Position numbers and translations under genes: made by a program. From NCBI RefSeq assembly GCF_003491345.1, contig NZ_CP025512.1, positions 1,550,001 through 1,614,000 on the forward strand: a stretch of DNA of 64,000 nucleotides, read 5' to 3'. Shown here piece by piece: positions 24,581-35,305 of the stretch. The DNA comes from Neorhizobium sp. SOG26. GTDB taxonomy: Bacteria > Pseudomonadota > Alphaproteobacteria > Rhizobiales > Rhizobiaceae. The notes beneath the pieces are model-generated. The model was given only the letters and a program-made list of their open reading frames with translations, made no database searches and was not told the DNA's origin. Numbering within the stretch: the first letter of the stretch is position 1; every line of letters begins with the position of its first letter.

Positions 24581-25569
24581 CAGTCGTCGTCCCGCGCACC
24601 ATTTTCCATGTCGAAGCCGAGCAGGTTCCAGCTCTGGACCATGTGCGGCGGCAGCGGGGCCGTGACGCGCAGGCGCCCGCCGCTCGGATGCGGGATGTCG
24701 ATATGGCGCGCGTGCAGGTGAAGCTTCTTCTGGATGCCACCCGGGAACGCCCAATTCGGATCATCGTCGAAATATTTCGGATCCCCGATGATCGGATGGC
24801 CAATGTGGAGGGCATGAACGCGAAGTTGGTGCGTGCGGCCCGTGTAGGGCTCCATTTCCAGCCATGCGAGCGTCTGCGCTGCCGTCTCGAGCACGCGATA
24901 ATAGGAGATGGCGTGGTCCGCCCCCTCCTCGCCGTGCCTGGCAATACGCATGCGGTCGCCGTCCGGCGTCTGCTCCTTGACGAGCCAGGTGGACAGCTTG
25001 TCCTCGTGCTTGCGCGGTACGCCCTTCACCAGTGACCAATAGGTCTTCTTCGTGTCGCGTTCGCGGAATGCGGTCGTCAGCTTCTGCGCAGCGCCACGTG
25101 TGCGGGCAATGACAAGGACGCCGGACGTATCGCGGTCGAGCCGGTGCACGAGGCGCGGCTTTTCGCCCTTCGGGCTGACGAAGGCGTCGAGCATCTGGTC
25201 GATATGGCGGGTGACGCCGGATCCACCCTGGACTGCAAGGCCGGCAGGCTTGTTCAGCACGATCACCTTGTCGTCTTCATGAAGGATCATGCGTGACAAG
25301 AGTTCGAAGTCGCTCGAATGCTTGAGGTCCTTGCCGGCGATCGGCCCGGACTTCTTGGCATCCACGTCCATGGGCGGAACGCGGACCGTCTGGCCAGGCT
25401 GCAACCGCGCATCGGTCTTCACCCTGCCGCCATCGACGCGCACCTGACCCGAGCGAAGCAGCTTCTGCAACGCTCCGAAGCCTAGGCCCGGATAGTGGAT
25501 CTTGAACCAGCGGTCGAGACGCATCCCTGCCTCGTCCGCCTCAACGCGAACATGCTCGATGCCTGCCAT
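24580..25569 (-). CDS. rluC: RluA family pseudouridine synthase (RluC-like)
   Basis: A 329-residue enzyme with an N-terminal S4 RNA-binding domain (about 8-60, RLDRWFKIHYPGLGFGALQKLLRSGQVRVDG) and the RluA catalytic core with the key Asp in HRLDRDTSGVLVIA. RluC modifies three uridines of 23S rRNA; assignment to RluC rather than another RluA-type enzyme rests on the S4 domain and overall architecture. The start is ATG 25569, which follows AGAAAGAGCTTTG. It overlaps the HAD gene downstream by four bases. Confidence 0.92.
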   Translation of the reverse strand: MAGIEHVRVEADEAGMRLDRWFKIHYPGLGFGALQKLLRSGQVRVDGGRVKTDARLQPGQTVRVPPMDVDAKKSGPIAGKDLKHSSDFELLSRMILHEDDKVIVLNKPAGLAVQGGSGVTRHIDQMLDAFVSPKGEKPRLVHRLDRDTSGVLVIARTRGAAQKLTTAFRERDTKKTYWSLVKGVPRKHEDKLSTWLVKEQTPDGDRMRIARHGEEGADHAISYYRVLETAAQTLAWLEMEPYTGRTHQLRVHALHIGHPIIGDPKYFDDDPNWAFPGGIQKKLHLHARHIDIPHPSGGRLRVTAPLPPHMVQSWNLLGFDMENGARDDD

Positions 25570-25604
25570 CAAAGCTCTTTCTATTCTTGGATCGGCCCTG
25601 CCCT

Positions 25605-25982
25605 TTAGAGCATTGCCCGTCCTAAAGCCAGCCCGCCGAATACGGCTGCAAGCGAGATCACGACACTGAGGGCCAGATAACCGGCTCCCGCGAAGCCCGA
25701 TCCCCGTTCAAGCAGCGCTACGAAGTCCAGCGAGAAGGCCGAGAAGGTGGTGAAGCCGCCGAGCATGCCGGTGATCAGCAGGAGCCGCATCTCGCTCGAC
25801 GCCCCAAGACGCCGGATGATCCATTCGCTCAGGAAGCCGATCAGGAAGGAGCCAAGGATGTTGACGGACAGCGTTCCCCAAGGGAAGCCCGGCCCGAACT
25901 GCCGGAGCGTCCAGGCGCCGACGAGATAACGGCAAACGGAACCGAAGGCGCCGCCAACTGCGACAAGGAGCACATTGATCAT
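25605..25982 (-). CDS. crcB: Fluoride exporter CrcB (Fluc)
   Basis: A 125-residue four-helix membrane protein with the Fluc signature: GGAFGSVCRYLVG, FPWGTLSVNILGSFLIG and the pore motif GGFTTFSAFSLD. Fluc channels work as antiparallel dimers that let fluoride escape. I looked for a fluoride riboswitch in 25983-26100 and saw none. It precedes rluC, HAD and ATP12 on the same strand with 35 bp to rluC. Confidence 0.95.
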   Translation of the reverse strand: MINVLLVAVGGAFGSVCRYLVGAWTLRQFGPGFPWGTLSVNILGSFLIGFLSEWIIRRLGASSEMRLLLITGMLGGFTTFSAFSLDFVALLERGSGFAGAGYLALSVVISLAAVFGGLALGRAML

Positions 25983-26100
25983 GATGTTTGGTGTAATTCG
26001 CTACAGGAAAACGTCAATTCGTTAAAATGCGAACGTCGCTGTTAATCACTGGCCAGTTGCTTTGCCCTTAGGCTCCTGCGATCGATGAACGGTGAGACCA

Positions 26101-26379
26101 ATGACCCTCGTAGCAAGCATATCGGCGAACACGGCTGCAGTCGCCATAGAAGCGATCAAGCACCCGCGCCGGCTGGCGAAGAAGGATCAGGTCGCTGACG
26201 TGAAGGCGGATGCCGAACGCAACGCACAGCGCGTCGCCAACGGCGGCGCCCCCAACGGCATCCACACGGCCCCGCCTCCAACAACCATATCGCTTGATCT
26301 GTTGGGCGCAGAGCGCCAGGCCCATCAGCAGGCGACCCTGCACCAGGCACGTGCGGCGTATCGCGATCTCGACGTCTGA
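26101..26379 (+). CDS. Hypothetical protein (92 aa)
   Basis: A short frame with codon use like its neighbours. ATG 26101 follows GGTGAGACC. The product is soluble, begins TLVASISANTAAVAIEAI, has a basic middle (KHPRRLAKKDQV), and a polar Ala/Gln-rich C-terminal helix. I recognise no family. It lies between crcB and the copper chaperone, diverging from crcB. Confidence 0.5.
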   Translation: MTLVASISANTAAVAIEAIKHPRRLAKKDQVADVKADAERNAQRVANGGAPNGIHTAPPPTTISLDLLGAERQAHQQATLHQARAAYRDLDV

Positions 26380-26391
26380 CCTGTCGTAGAG

Positions 26392-26913
26392 CTAGTTGTG
26401 CTGGTGCCCAGCGGGGCCGGCAGCACCCACGGGGAGCACAAGGTCAATGGACCCCGCCTTCTCGAAGGTCAATGTCAGCGGAACGCTTCCGCCAGCCTTG
26501 AACGGCTCCTTGACCTTCATGAACATGAGATGCAGCCCGCCGGGCTTCAGTTCCACGGTCGCGCCTGCCGGAACGGGTATGCCATCGTTCAGTTTGCGCA
26601 TGCGCATGACCTCGCCCTGCATCGCCATCTCATGCAGTTCGACCATGTCAGCGATCGGGGAAGATGCGGAGACGAGTCTATCGTTGCTCGCGCCCTTGTT
26701 GTGGATGGTCAGGTAACCGCCACCGACCGGCTGGCCCGGCAGCATGGCCTTGGTGAAAGCGCCGGAAAGCTCAAGGTCACCCACCCTCACCGATGCTGGA
26801 GCCTCGGCAGAATGCGCCGCATGGCTAGCGCCATGTGCATGCTGGGCGGACGCCGCACCTGGCCCCGCAACAGCAATCAATCCGGCAAGAGCAATCAGGC
26901 CAAGCGTTTCCAT
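26392..26913 (-). CDS. Periplasmic copper chaperone PCu(A)C family
   Basis: A 173-residue exported protein. A signal peptide (LGLIALAGLIAVAGPGAASA) is followed by a short His-rich segment (AQHAHGASHAAHS) and the PCu(A)C domain with its copper ligands: His-Glu-Met in ELHEMAMQGEVMRM and His-Leu-Met-Phe-Met in GGLHLMFM, i.e. the H(M)X10MX21HXM motif. These proteins deliver Cu(I) to the CuA site of cytochrome oxidase. The protein ends HQHN, another potential metal site. The start ATG 26913 has GGGAAGGGAAG upstream. Confidence 0.92.
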   Translation of the reverse strand: METLGLIALAGLIAVAGPGAASAQHAHGASHAAHSAEAPASVRVGDLELSGAFTKAMLPGQPVGGGYLTIHNKGASNDRLVSASSPIADMVELHEMAMQGEVMRMRKLNDGIPVPAGATVELKPGGLHLMFMKVKEPFKAGGSVPLTLTFEKAGSIDLVLPVGAAGPAGHQHN

Positions 26914-27089
26914 GGATCTTCCCTTCCCGAGCCGCGGCTCAAATCTGAGGCCGACATACCCCAAAACATGGGCTGCCGCAAAAGGCGTTCTGTCGCGTTC
27001 AGCCGGCGTGGTTCTGCTGCGACATAAATGATGTTGGTGGCGACAGGGGGGACTTGCCAAATTGCCGCACCAGCCGATAATACCAACGC

Positions 27090-27256
27090 ACTCGCTGGGA
27101 GAAGCCGCTTCAATGCGGTGCCGAAGGAGCAACCGCCCCGGAAACTCTCAGGCAAAAGGACCAGTGGGTAACCGACAGGACTCTGGAGAGAGGCCTTCCC
27201 GAAAGGGAGGCTCGCCGAAGGGATAACAATCTCAGGCGACAAGGACAGAGGGGGCT
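27090..27256 (+). promoter_or_regulatory. Tandem glycine riboswitch upstream of gcvT
   Basis: Two consecutive glycine aptamers are visible. The first has GGGAGA, CCGAAGGAGCAA, the CCCGGAAACTCTCAGGCAAA core and a GGACC closing segment; the second has GACTCTGGAGAGA, CGCCGAAGGGATAAC, AATCTCAGGCGACAAGGACAGAGG. The linker is about 20 bases. It lies about 70 bases before the gcvT start. Glycine riboswitches of this tandem type turn on the glycine cleavage genes when glycine is abundant. End points are approximate. Confidence 0.93.
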
Positions 27257-27324
27257 CAAACACTGGCGCGTCACTGTGCCCGAATCTGAGCCGGCGGAAT
27301 CCGCCAAACCTGGAGGTGTCCCCA

Positions 27325-28473
27325 TTGGGTGACCAAACCAACGACCAGACCGTTCTCAAGCAAACGCCGCTGCATGCGCTGCATCTGTCGCTCAATGCGA
27401 AGATGGTGCCGTTTGCAGGTTATGATATGCCGGTGCAGTATCCGCTCGGCGTCATGAAGGAGCACCTTCATACCCGCGCCGCTGCCGGGCTTTTCGATGT
27501 CTCCCACATGGGCCAGGTCATCGTCCGCGCCAGGTCGGGGTCCTATGCCGATGCCGCACTGGCACTGGAGAAGCTTGTCCCCGTCGACATCCTTGGCCTG
27601 AAGGAAGGCCGGCAGCGCTACGGCTTCTTCACCAACGAGAACGGCGGCATCCTCGACGACCTAATGATCACCAACCGCGGTGACCACCTGCTCGTCGTCG
27701 TCAACGCCGCCTGCAAGGATGACGACGTCGCCTACATGAAGGCGAACCTCGCCGACTGCGACGTCACGCTGCTCGAAGAGCGTGCACTGGTGGCACTCCA
27801 GGGCCCGCGTGCGGAAGCCGTGCTGGCCGAGTTCTGGCCGGACGTGACCGGGATGAAGTTCATGGACGTCCGCGATGTCACCATTCATGACGTCTCCTGC
27901 ATCGTCTCCCGCTCTGGTTATTCCGGCGAGGATGGATTCGAGATCTCCATTCCGGCCGACAAGGCCGAGCACGTTGCCAAGGCATTGCTCGAAGATCCGC
28001 ATTGTGAAGCGATCGGCCTCGGCGCGCGCGATTCCCTGCGGCTTGAAGCCGGTCTTTGCCTCTACGGCAACGATATCGACACGAACACCTCTCCGATCGA
28101 AGCCTCGCTCGAATGGGCAATCCAGAAGGTTCGCCGTCCGGGTGGCGCCCGCGCCGGCGGATATCCGGGTGCTGAGCGCATCGAGGAAGACCTTGCGAAC
28201 GGCCCGGTGCGCCGCCGCGTCGGCCTGAAACCGGAAGGCAAGGCACCAGTGCGCGCCCATGCCGGCTTGTTTGCCGAAGATTCCCCTGAGTCACCGATCG
28301 GTGAAGTCACCTCCGGCACGTTCGGACCTAGCATCGAAGGTCCTGTTGCCATGGGTTATGTGCCCGCCTCGCTCGCAGAACCGGGAAGCCGGGTCTTCGC
28401 GGAAGTACGCGGCAAGTACCTGCCCCTGACCGTAACCGCCCTTCCTTTCATCACCCCCACCTACAAGCGATAG
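27325..28473 (+). CDS. gcvT: Glycine cleavage system aminomethyltransferase (T protein)
   Basis: A 382-residue enzyme that transfers the methylene group from the H protein to tetrahydrofolate, releasing ammonia. Family segments are LHALHLSLNAKMVPFAGYDMPVQY, GLFDVSHMGQV, an Asp in the folate site (LNDDLMITNR-like DDLMITNRGD), and SGYSGEDGFEIS. A TTG at 27325 is the likely start, with GGAGGTG well placed upstream; the GTG at 27316 lies inside that ribosome site. First gene of gcvTHP, controlled by the riboswitch upstream. Confidence 0.95.
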   Translation: MGDQTNDQTVLKQTPLHALHLSLNAKMVPFAGYDMPVQYPLGVMKEHLHTRAAAGLFDVSHMGQVIVRARSGSYADAALALEKLVPVDILGLKEGRQRYGFFTNENGGILDDLMITNRGDHLLVVVNAACKDDDVAYMKANLADCDVTLLEERALVALQGPRAEAVLAEFWPDVTGMKFMDVRDVTIHDVSCIVSRSGYSGEDGFEISIPADKAEHVAKALLEDPHCEAIGLGARDSLRLEAGLCLYGNDIDTNTSPIEASLEWAIQKVRRPGGARAGGYPGAERIEEDLANGPVRRRVGLKPEGKAPVRAHAGLFAEDSPESPIGEVTSGTFGPSIEGPVAMGYVPASLAEPGSRVFAEVRGKYLPLTVTALPFITPTYKR

Positions 28474-28488
28474 TCTCCGGAGAGAACC

Positions 28489-28847
28489 ATGCTGAAATTC
28501 ACCGCTGAACACGAATGGCTGAAGCTCGAAGGCGATGTCGCCACTGTGGGCATCACCACGCATGCTGCCGAACAGCTCGGCGACCTCGTTTTTGTTGAAC
28601 TGCCGGAAGTCGGCACCGAACTGACGAAGGATGGCAATGCCGCGACCGTCGAGTCGGTGAAAGCCGCGTCTGATGTCTACGCGCCACTCGATGGCGAGGT
28701 GACCGAGGTCAACCAGGCGATCGTTGACGACCCATCGCTCGTCAACTCGGACCCGCAAGGCGCCGCCTGGTTCTTCAAGCTGAAGCTTAAGAACCCCGCC
28801 GATGCCGATGCTCTGCTGGATGAATCTGCCTACAAGGACCTGATCGG

Positions 28848-28851
<4 letters not shown>
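28489..28851 (+). CDS. gcvH: Glycine cleavage system H protein
   Basis: A 120-residue lipoyl carrier protein. The lipoylated Lys58 lies in [14 protein letters not shown], and the fold begins [20 protein letters not shown]. It shuttles the aminomethyl group from GcvP to GcvT and is reoxidised by a dihydrolipoyl dehydrogenase such as the one at 54.1 kb. A GGAGAGAAC ribosome site precedes ATG 28489; the stop overlaps the gcvP start (ATGA). Confidence 0.97.
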
Positions 28852-31724
<2,873 letters not shown>

Positions 31725-31740
31725 AGGAATGGGGGATCGT

Positions 31741-31763
31741 GGGACGCCGGCAACCGGCGTCCC
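31741..31763. repeat. Perfect 10-bp inverted repeat after gcvP
   Basis: GGGACGCCGG-CAA-CCGGCGTCCC, a perfect 10-bp stem with a three-base loop, 16 bases after the gcvP stop. There is no T run, so it may protect the 3' end or assist the terminator 55 bases downstream. Confidence 0.7.
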
Positions 31764-31816
31764 ATGCCTGTGACAACGGGCGCGGCGTATGCGTTTCGGG
31801 CGTCTAAAGACTAAAA

Positions 31817-31850
31817 AAGAAGGCCCTGAGTTCTCGCTCAGGGCCTTCTT
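31817..31850. terminator. Bidirectional terminator between gcvP and fpr
   Basis: A perfect 14-bp stem AAGAAGGCCCTGAG/CTCAGGGCCTTCTT with a TTCTCG loop, preceded by a run of A and followed by TTCTT, so it can stop both the gcv transcript and the convergent ferredoxin reductase transcript. Confidence 0.93.
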
Positions 31851-31879
31851 CTTGATAGCAGATGAACTGAAAAGACGTT

Positions 31880-32707
31880 TCAGCCGACGAAGGCGCGTTC
31901 GATGACGAACTCGCTCGGCTTGTTGTTGGCGCCTTCGGTCAGGCCCGCCTTTTCGAGCAGGTCCTTGGTGTCCTTCAACATGGCAGCCGAACCGCAGATC
32001 ATGCCGCGGTCAACTTCCGGGTTCAGCGGCGGCACGCCGAGGTCGGTGAAGAGCTTGCCGCTTTCCATCAGGTCTGTGATCCGACCCTGGAACGGATAGT
32101 CTTCGCGGGTGACCGTCGGATAATGCTTCAACTTGTCACCAACCACTTCCGCAAGGAACTCGTGGTTGCGGATCTCTTCCATGAGGTCGAAGCCATATTT
32201 CAGCTCCGCCACTTCGCGGCAGGTATGGGTGAGAATGACCTCTTCGAACTTCTCATAGGTCTCCGGATCGCGGATCAGGCTCGCAAACGGCGCGATGCCC
32301 GTACCGGTCGAGAACATGTAGAGGCGCTTGCCGGGTGTCAGCGCGTCAAGCACCAGCGTGCCCGTCGGCTTCTTGCGCATCAGCACGGTGTCGCCCGGCT
32401 TGATCGCCTGCAGGTGCGAGGTCAGTGGGCCTTCCGGCACCTTGATCGAGAAGAATTCCAGTTCCTCGTCCCAGGATGGGCTTGCGATCGAATAGGCGCG
32501 GTAGATCGGCTTGTCGCCGACCATCAGGCCGATCATGGCGAACTCGCCGGAACGGAAGCGGAAGCCGGCCGGCCGCGTCATGCGGAAGCGGAACAGGCGG
32601 TCCGTGTAGTGCTCGACGGAAAGCACGGTCTCAGCATAAACGCCATCGGGAATCTTCACCGCTGCGTTCTGGACCGCAAACTCGTCTGTCTTCGCTGGAG
32701 CATTCAT
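31880..32707 (-). CDS. fpr: Ferredoxin/flavodoxin-NADP+ reductase
   Basis: A 275-residue FAD enzyme of the bacterial subclass. The FAD motif RAYSIASP (about residue 70), the NADP-binding STGTGIAPFASLI and a LTHTCREVAELKY segment are visible, and the end has AFVG, the shortened subclass C-terminus. It passes electrons between NADPH and ferredoxin or flavodoxin. It lies 70 bp after the DUF934 gene and may be the electron source for the sulfite reductase encoded upstream, because no CysJ-like flavoprotein is near. Confidence 0.94.
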   Translation of the reverse strand: MNAPAKTDEFAVQNAAVKIPDGVYAETVLSVEHYTDRLFRFRMTRPAGFRFRSGEFAMIGLMVGDKPIYRAYSIASPSWDEELEFFSIKVPEGPLTSHLQAIKPGDTVLMRKKPTGTLVLDALTPGKRLYMFSTGTGIAPFASLIRDPETYEKFEEVILTHTCREVAELKYGFDLMEEIRNHEFLAEVVGDKLKHYPTVTREDYPFQGRITDLMESGKLFTDLGVPPLNPEVDRGMICGSAAMLKDTKDLLEKAGLTEGANNKPSEFVIERAFVG

Positions 32708-32779
32708 GCCAATCGTCTTTCAGTCTCGTGTCTCACGAGGCGAAATATACCATCTGCCTCAAGTTTTAAAGCGCGTGCG

Positions 32780-33292
32780 TCAAGCGGTCGCTCGCCGGCG
32801 CCAGCTATAGCCGCCGGACTTCTCAGCCGGACGCGCCGTCGGCTGGTAATGTACCGCAATGCCGGGCAGTCGGCCCTCTTCCAGCCGCTTCAGCGCCGTC
32901 GCGTTCTTCACGGCAAAACTGTCGATGCCACACCGCAGCATCAGCGGAATCTGGTCGATCAGCACATCGCCGACCGCTCGGATTTCGTTCCGGAACGCCA
33001 GCCGTTCGCGCAACAGCGAAGCGTGGGAGAAGGCTCGGCCGTCGTTGAAGGCCGGGAACTCAACCGCAACGATCTCCAGGCGGTAAAGATAGGGCTCGAG
33101 CTTGCGGACGTCATCCCCCGGCTTGATCAACACGCCGAGGCCAACGTCGTTGCTCGATTCCGCCTTCTCGATCAGGTCCGCGAGCGGCAGAAGCGCCTTC
33201 TGCTCTTCGCTCGCCGTCACCTCGTCGCTTTCGATCACCCAGGGGTCGTTCTCGACGAACCCCGTTTCTCTCCAGATCCGTGCGTCCGTCAT
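32780..33292 (-). CDS. DUF934 domain-containing protein (sulfur assimilation operon)
   Basis: A 170-residue protein with DUF934 features: a central VLIKPGDDVRKLEPYLYRLEIVAVEFPAFNDGRAFSHASLLRERL stretch with the conserved FPxFxDGRxFS motif, then DQIPLMLRCGIDSFAVK. DUF934 genes sit next to cysI or cysH in most Alphaproteobacteria; the function is unknown, though it is thought to assist sulfite reduction. ATG overlaps the cysI stop (ATGA), so translation is coupled. Confidence 0.93.
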   Translation of the reverse strand: MTDARIWRETGFVENDPWVIESDEVTASEEQKALLPLADLIEKAESSNDVGLGVLIKPGDDVRKLEPYLYRLEIVAVEFPAFNDGRAFSHASLLRERLAFRNEIRAVGDVLIDQIPLMLRCGIDSFAVKNATALKRLEEGRLPGIAVHYQPTARPAEKSGGYSWRRRATA

Positions 33293-34965
33293 CACGCTGC
33301 CTCCGCCTTGGCGTCACCATAGAGCGCTTCCTTGAACGGCTGCGGCCCGACACGGCGATAGGCTTCGAGGAAGGTTTCTTCCCTGGAGGTTCGCAGACCC
33401 AGATAGGTATTGACGATCGTCTCGATCGCATCCGTCACCTTGCTCGGTTCGAAACCGCGACCGATGATTTCGCCGACCGAGGTGTGTTCGTCGGCCGAAC
33501 CGCCTAGCGTGATCTGGTAGAGTTCGGCGCCCTTCTTCTCCACACCCAGCAGGCCGATATGGCCGACATGGTGGTGGCCGCAGGCGTTGATGCAGCCGGA
33601 GATCTTTATCTTCAGCTCGCCAATTTCCGCCTGGCGCTCGGGCGAACCGAAACGGGTGGAAATCTCCTGTGCCACCGGGATCGAGCGGGCATTGGCCAGC
33701 GCGCAGTAGTCCAGCCCCGGACAGGCGATGATGTCGGTGATCAGACCGGCATTGGCGGTGGCAAGGTTCTGCGCCGCCAGAGCGCGATAAAGCGGCTCGA
33801 GATCGGCAAGCGCGACATGTGGGAAGATCACGTTCTGCTCGTGGCTGATGCGGATCTCGTCATGGGCGAACTCTTCCGCCAGATCCGCCAGCGCATCCAT
33901 CTGTTCATGCGAGGCATCGCCCGGGATGCCGCCGATCGGCTTCAGCGAGATGGTCACCATGCCGTAGTCGGGATGCTTGTGAGGCTGCACGTTCTGGCTC
34001 ACCCAGCGCGCAAACGCTTCATCCTGCTTCTTCCAGCTTGCAAGCTGCGCCCAGCCTTCGCTCCGCTCAGGCAACGCCGGCGGTGCGAAGTAGGCGGCGA
34101 TCGCTGCCACATCGGCCTCCGGCAGCTTCAGCTCGCTGCCTTGGAGATGTGCAAATTCTTCTTCCACCTGACGCGACAGTTCCTCAATGCCGGTCTCGTG
34201 TACGAGGATCTTGATGCGCGCCTTGTATTTGTTGTCGCGGCGGCCGTGCAGGTTGTACACGCGCATGATCGCGGTCGTGTAGGACAACAGATCCTCTTCC
34301 GGCAGGAAGTCGCGGATCTTCTTGGCGATCAGCGGCGTGCGGCCCTGCCCGCCACCGACGTAAACCGCAAAGCCAAGCTCTCCGGCCTCATTCTTCTTCA
34401 GATGCAGGCCGATGTCATGCACCTGGATTGCGGCGCGGTCGCGCTCGGCACCGGTGACCGCAATCTTGAACTTGCGCGGCAGGAAGGAAAACTCCGGATG
34501 CACGGAGGACCACTGGCGCAGGATTTCCGCGTAAGGACGCGGATCGGCAACTTCGTCCGCCGCGGCGCCTGCGAAATGGTCGGCCGTGACGTTTCGAATG
34601 CAGTTTCCCGAGGTCTGCAGGGCGTGCATCTCGACCGTCGCAAGCTCGGCCAGGATGTCCGGCGTGTCAGACAGCTTCGGCCAGTTGTACTGGATGTTCT
34701 GGCGGGTGGTGAAATGCCCGTAACCGCGGTCATATTTGCGCGCGATATGCGCGAGCATCCGCATCTGCCTGGAGTTCAGCGTACCGTAAGGGATTGCGAC
34801 GCGCAGCATGTAGGCGTGTAACTGAAGGTACACGCCATTCATCAACCGCAGCGGCTTGAACGCATCCTCGGCGAGTTCGCCGGAAAGCCGGCGCGCGACC
34901 TGATCGCGGAACTGCTCCACGCGACCCTGGACAAAAGCGTGGTCGAATTCGTCGTAACGATACAT
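33292..34965 (-). CDS. cysI: Nitrite/sulfite reductase hemoprotein
   Basis: A 557-residue siroheme/[4Fe-4S] enzyme. The four cluster cysteines are in ACPGLDYC and SGCINACGHHH, and the siroheme domain segments YGHFTTRQNIQYNWPKL and TSGNCIRNVTAD are intact. The enzyme reduces sulfite to sulfide with six electrons. The CysG gene upstream makes the siroheme. Nitrite versus sulfite use cannot be settled from sequence alone, but the CysG and DUF934 neighbours favour sulfite. Confidence 0.93.
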   Translation of the reverse strand: MYRYDEFDHAFVQGRVEQFRDQVARRLSGELAEDAFKPLRLMNGVYLQLHAYMLRVAIPYGTLNSRQMRMLAHIARKYDRGYGHFTTRQNIQYNWPKLSDTPDILAELATVEMHALQTSGNCIRNVTADHFAGAAADEVADPRPYAEILRQWSSVHPEFSFLPRKFKIAVTGAERDRAAIQVHDIGLHLKKNEAGELGFAVYVGGGQGRTPLIAKKIRDFLPEEDLLSYTTAIMRVYNLHGRRDNKYKARIKILVHETGIEELSRQVEEEFAHLQGSELKLPEADVAAIAAYFAPPALPERSEGWAQLASWKKQDEAFARWVSQNVQPHKHPDYGMVTISLKPIGGIPGDASHEQMDALADLAEEFAHDEIRISHEQNVIFPHVALADLEPLYRALAAQNLATANAGLITDIIACPGLDYCALANARSIPVAQEISTRFGSPERQAEIGELKIKISGCINACGHHHVGHIGLLGVEKKGAELYQITLGGSADEHTSVGEIIGRGFEPSKVTDAIETIVNTYLGLRTSREETFLEAYRRVGPQPFKEALYGDAKAEAA

Positions 34966-34986
34966 GACTTTCCAGATCTTTCGGTA

Positions 34987-35301
34987 TCAGACTGCGATGA
35001 ATGCCGGATCGGCAGGACGATAACCGGCAGCATATTCCATGGTCGGCCCCTGGGCACGGATGCGCTCGCGCAAGCGGATGGGCCAAAGCTTTCCGTCCTG
35101 CTCCTGCACGTCAATAACTGCAACGTCAACGACCTTGTTCGCGCTGAAATCGCGTTTGCCGATCAGTTCGAGGGAGGCGACGGCTTCAGCGTGACGCGCA
35201 ACAAGCGCGTCCTGCAGGTTTTCAACCCACTGGCCATTGGCGTCCAGCCACACGGCGATGCCATCGGTAAGGCGGTTGGCGGTCAAAACCTTGTCGGTCA
35301 T
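34987..35301 (-). CDS. DUF2849 domain-containing protein
   Basis: A 104-residue protein whose N-terminus is KVLTANRLTDGIAVWLDANGQWVENL and which contains a DVAVIDVQEQDGKLWPIRLRERIRAQGPTMEYAAGYRP pattern, typical of DUF2849. The family is almost always encoded between cysG and cysI in rhizobia, so it probably serves sulfite reduction. The start is ATG 35301; the frame runs further upstream inside cysG but that is not family-like. Confidence 0.93.
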   Translation of the reverse strand: MTDKVLTANRLTDGIAVWLDANGQWVENLQDALVARHAEAVASLELIGKRDFSANKVVDVAVIDVQEQDGKLWPIRLRERIRAQGPTMEYAAGYRPADPAFIAV

Positions 35302-35305
35302 TTTC

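Noticed and set aside
25983-26100. Possible fluoride riboswitch before crcB
   Set aside because: I could not find the crcB motif core; the interval is AT-rich and only 118 bases long.
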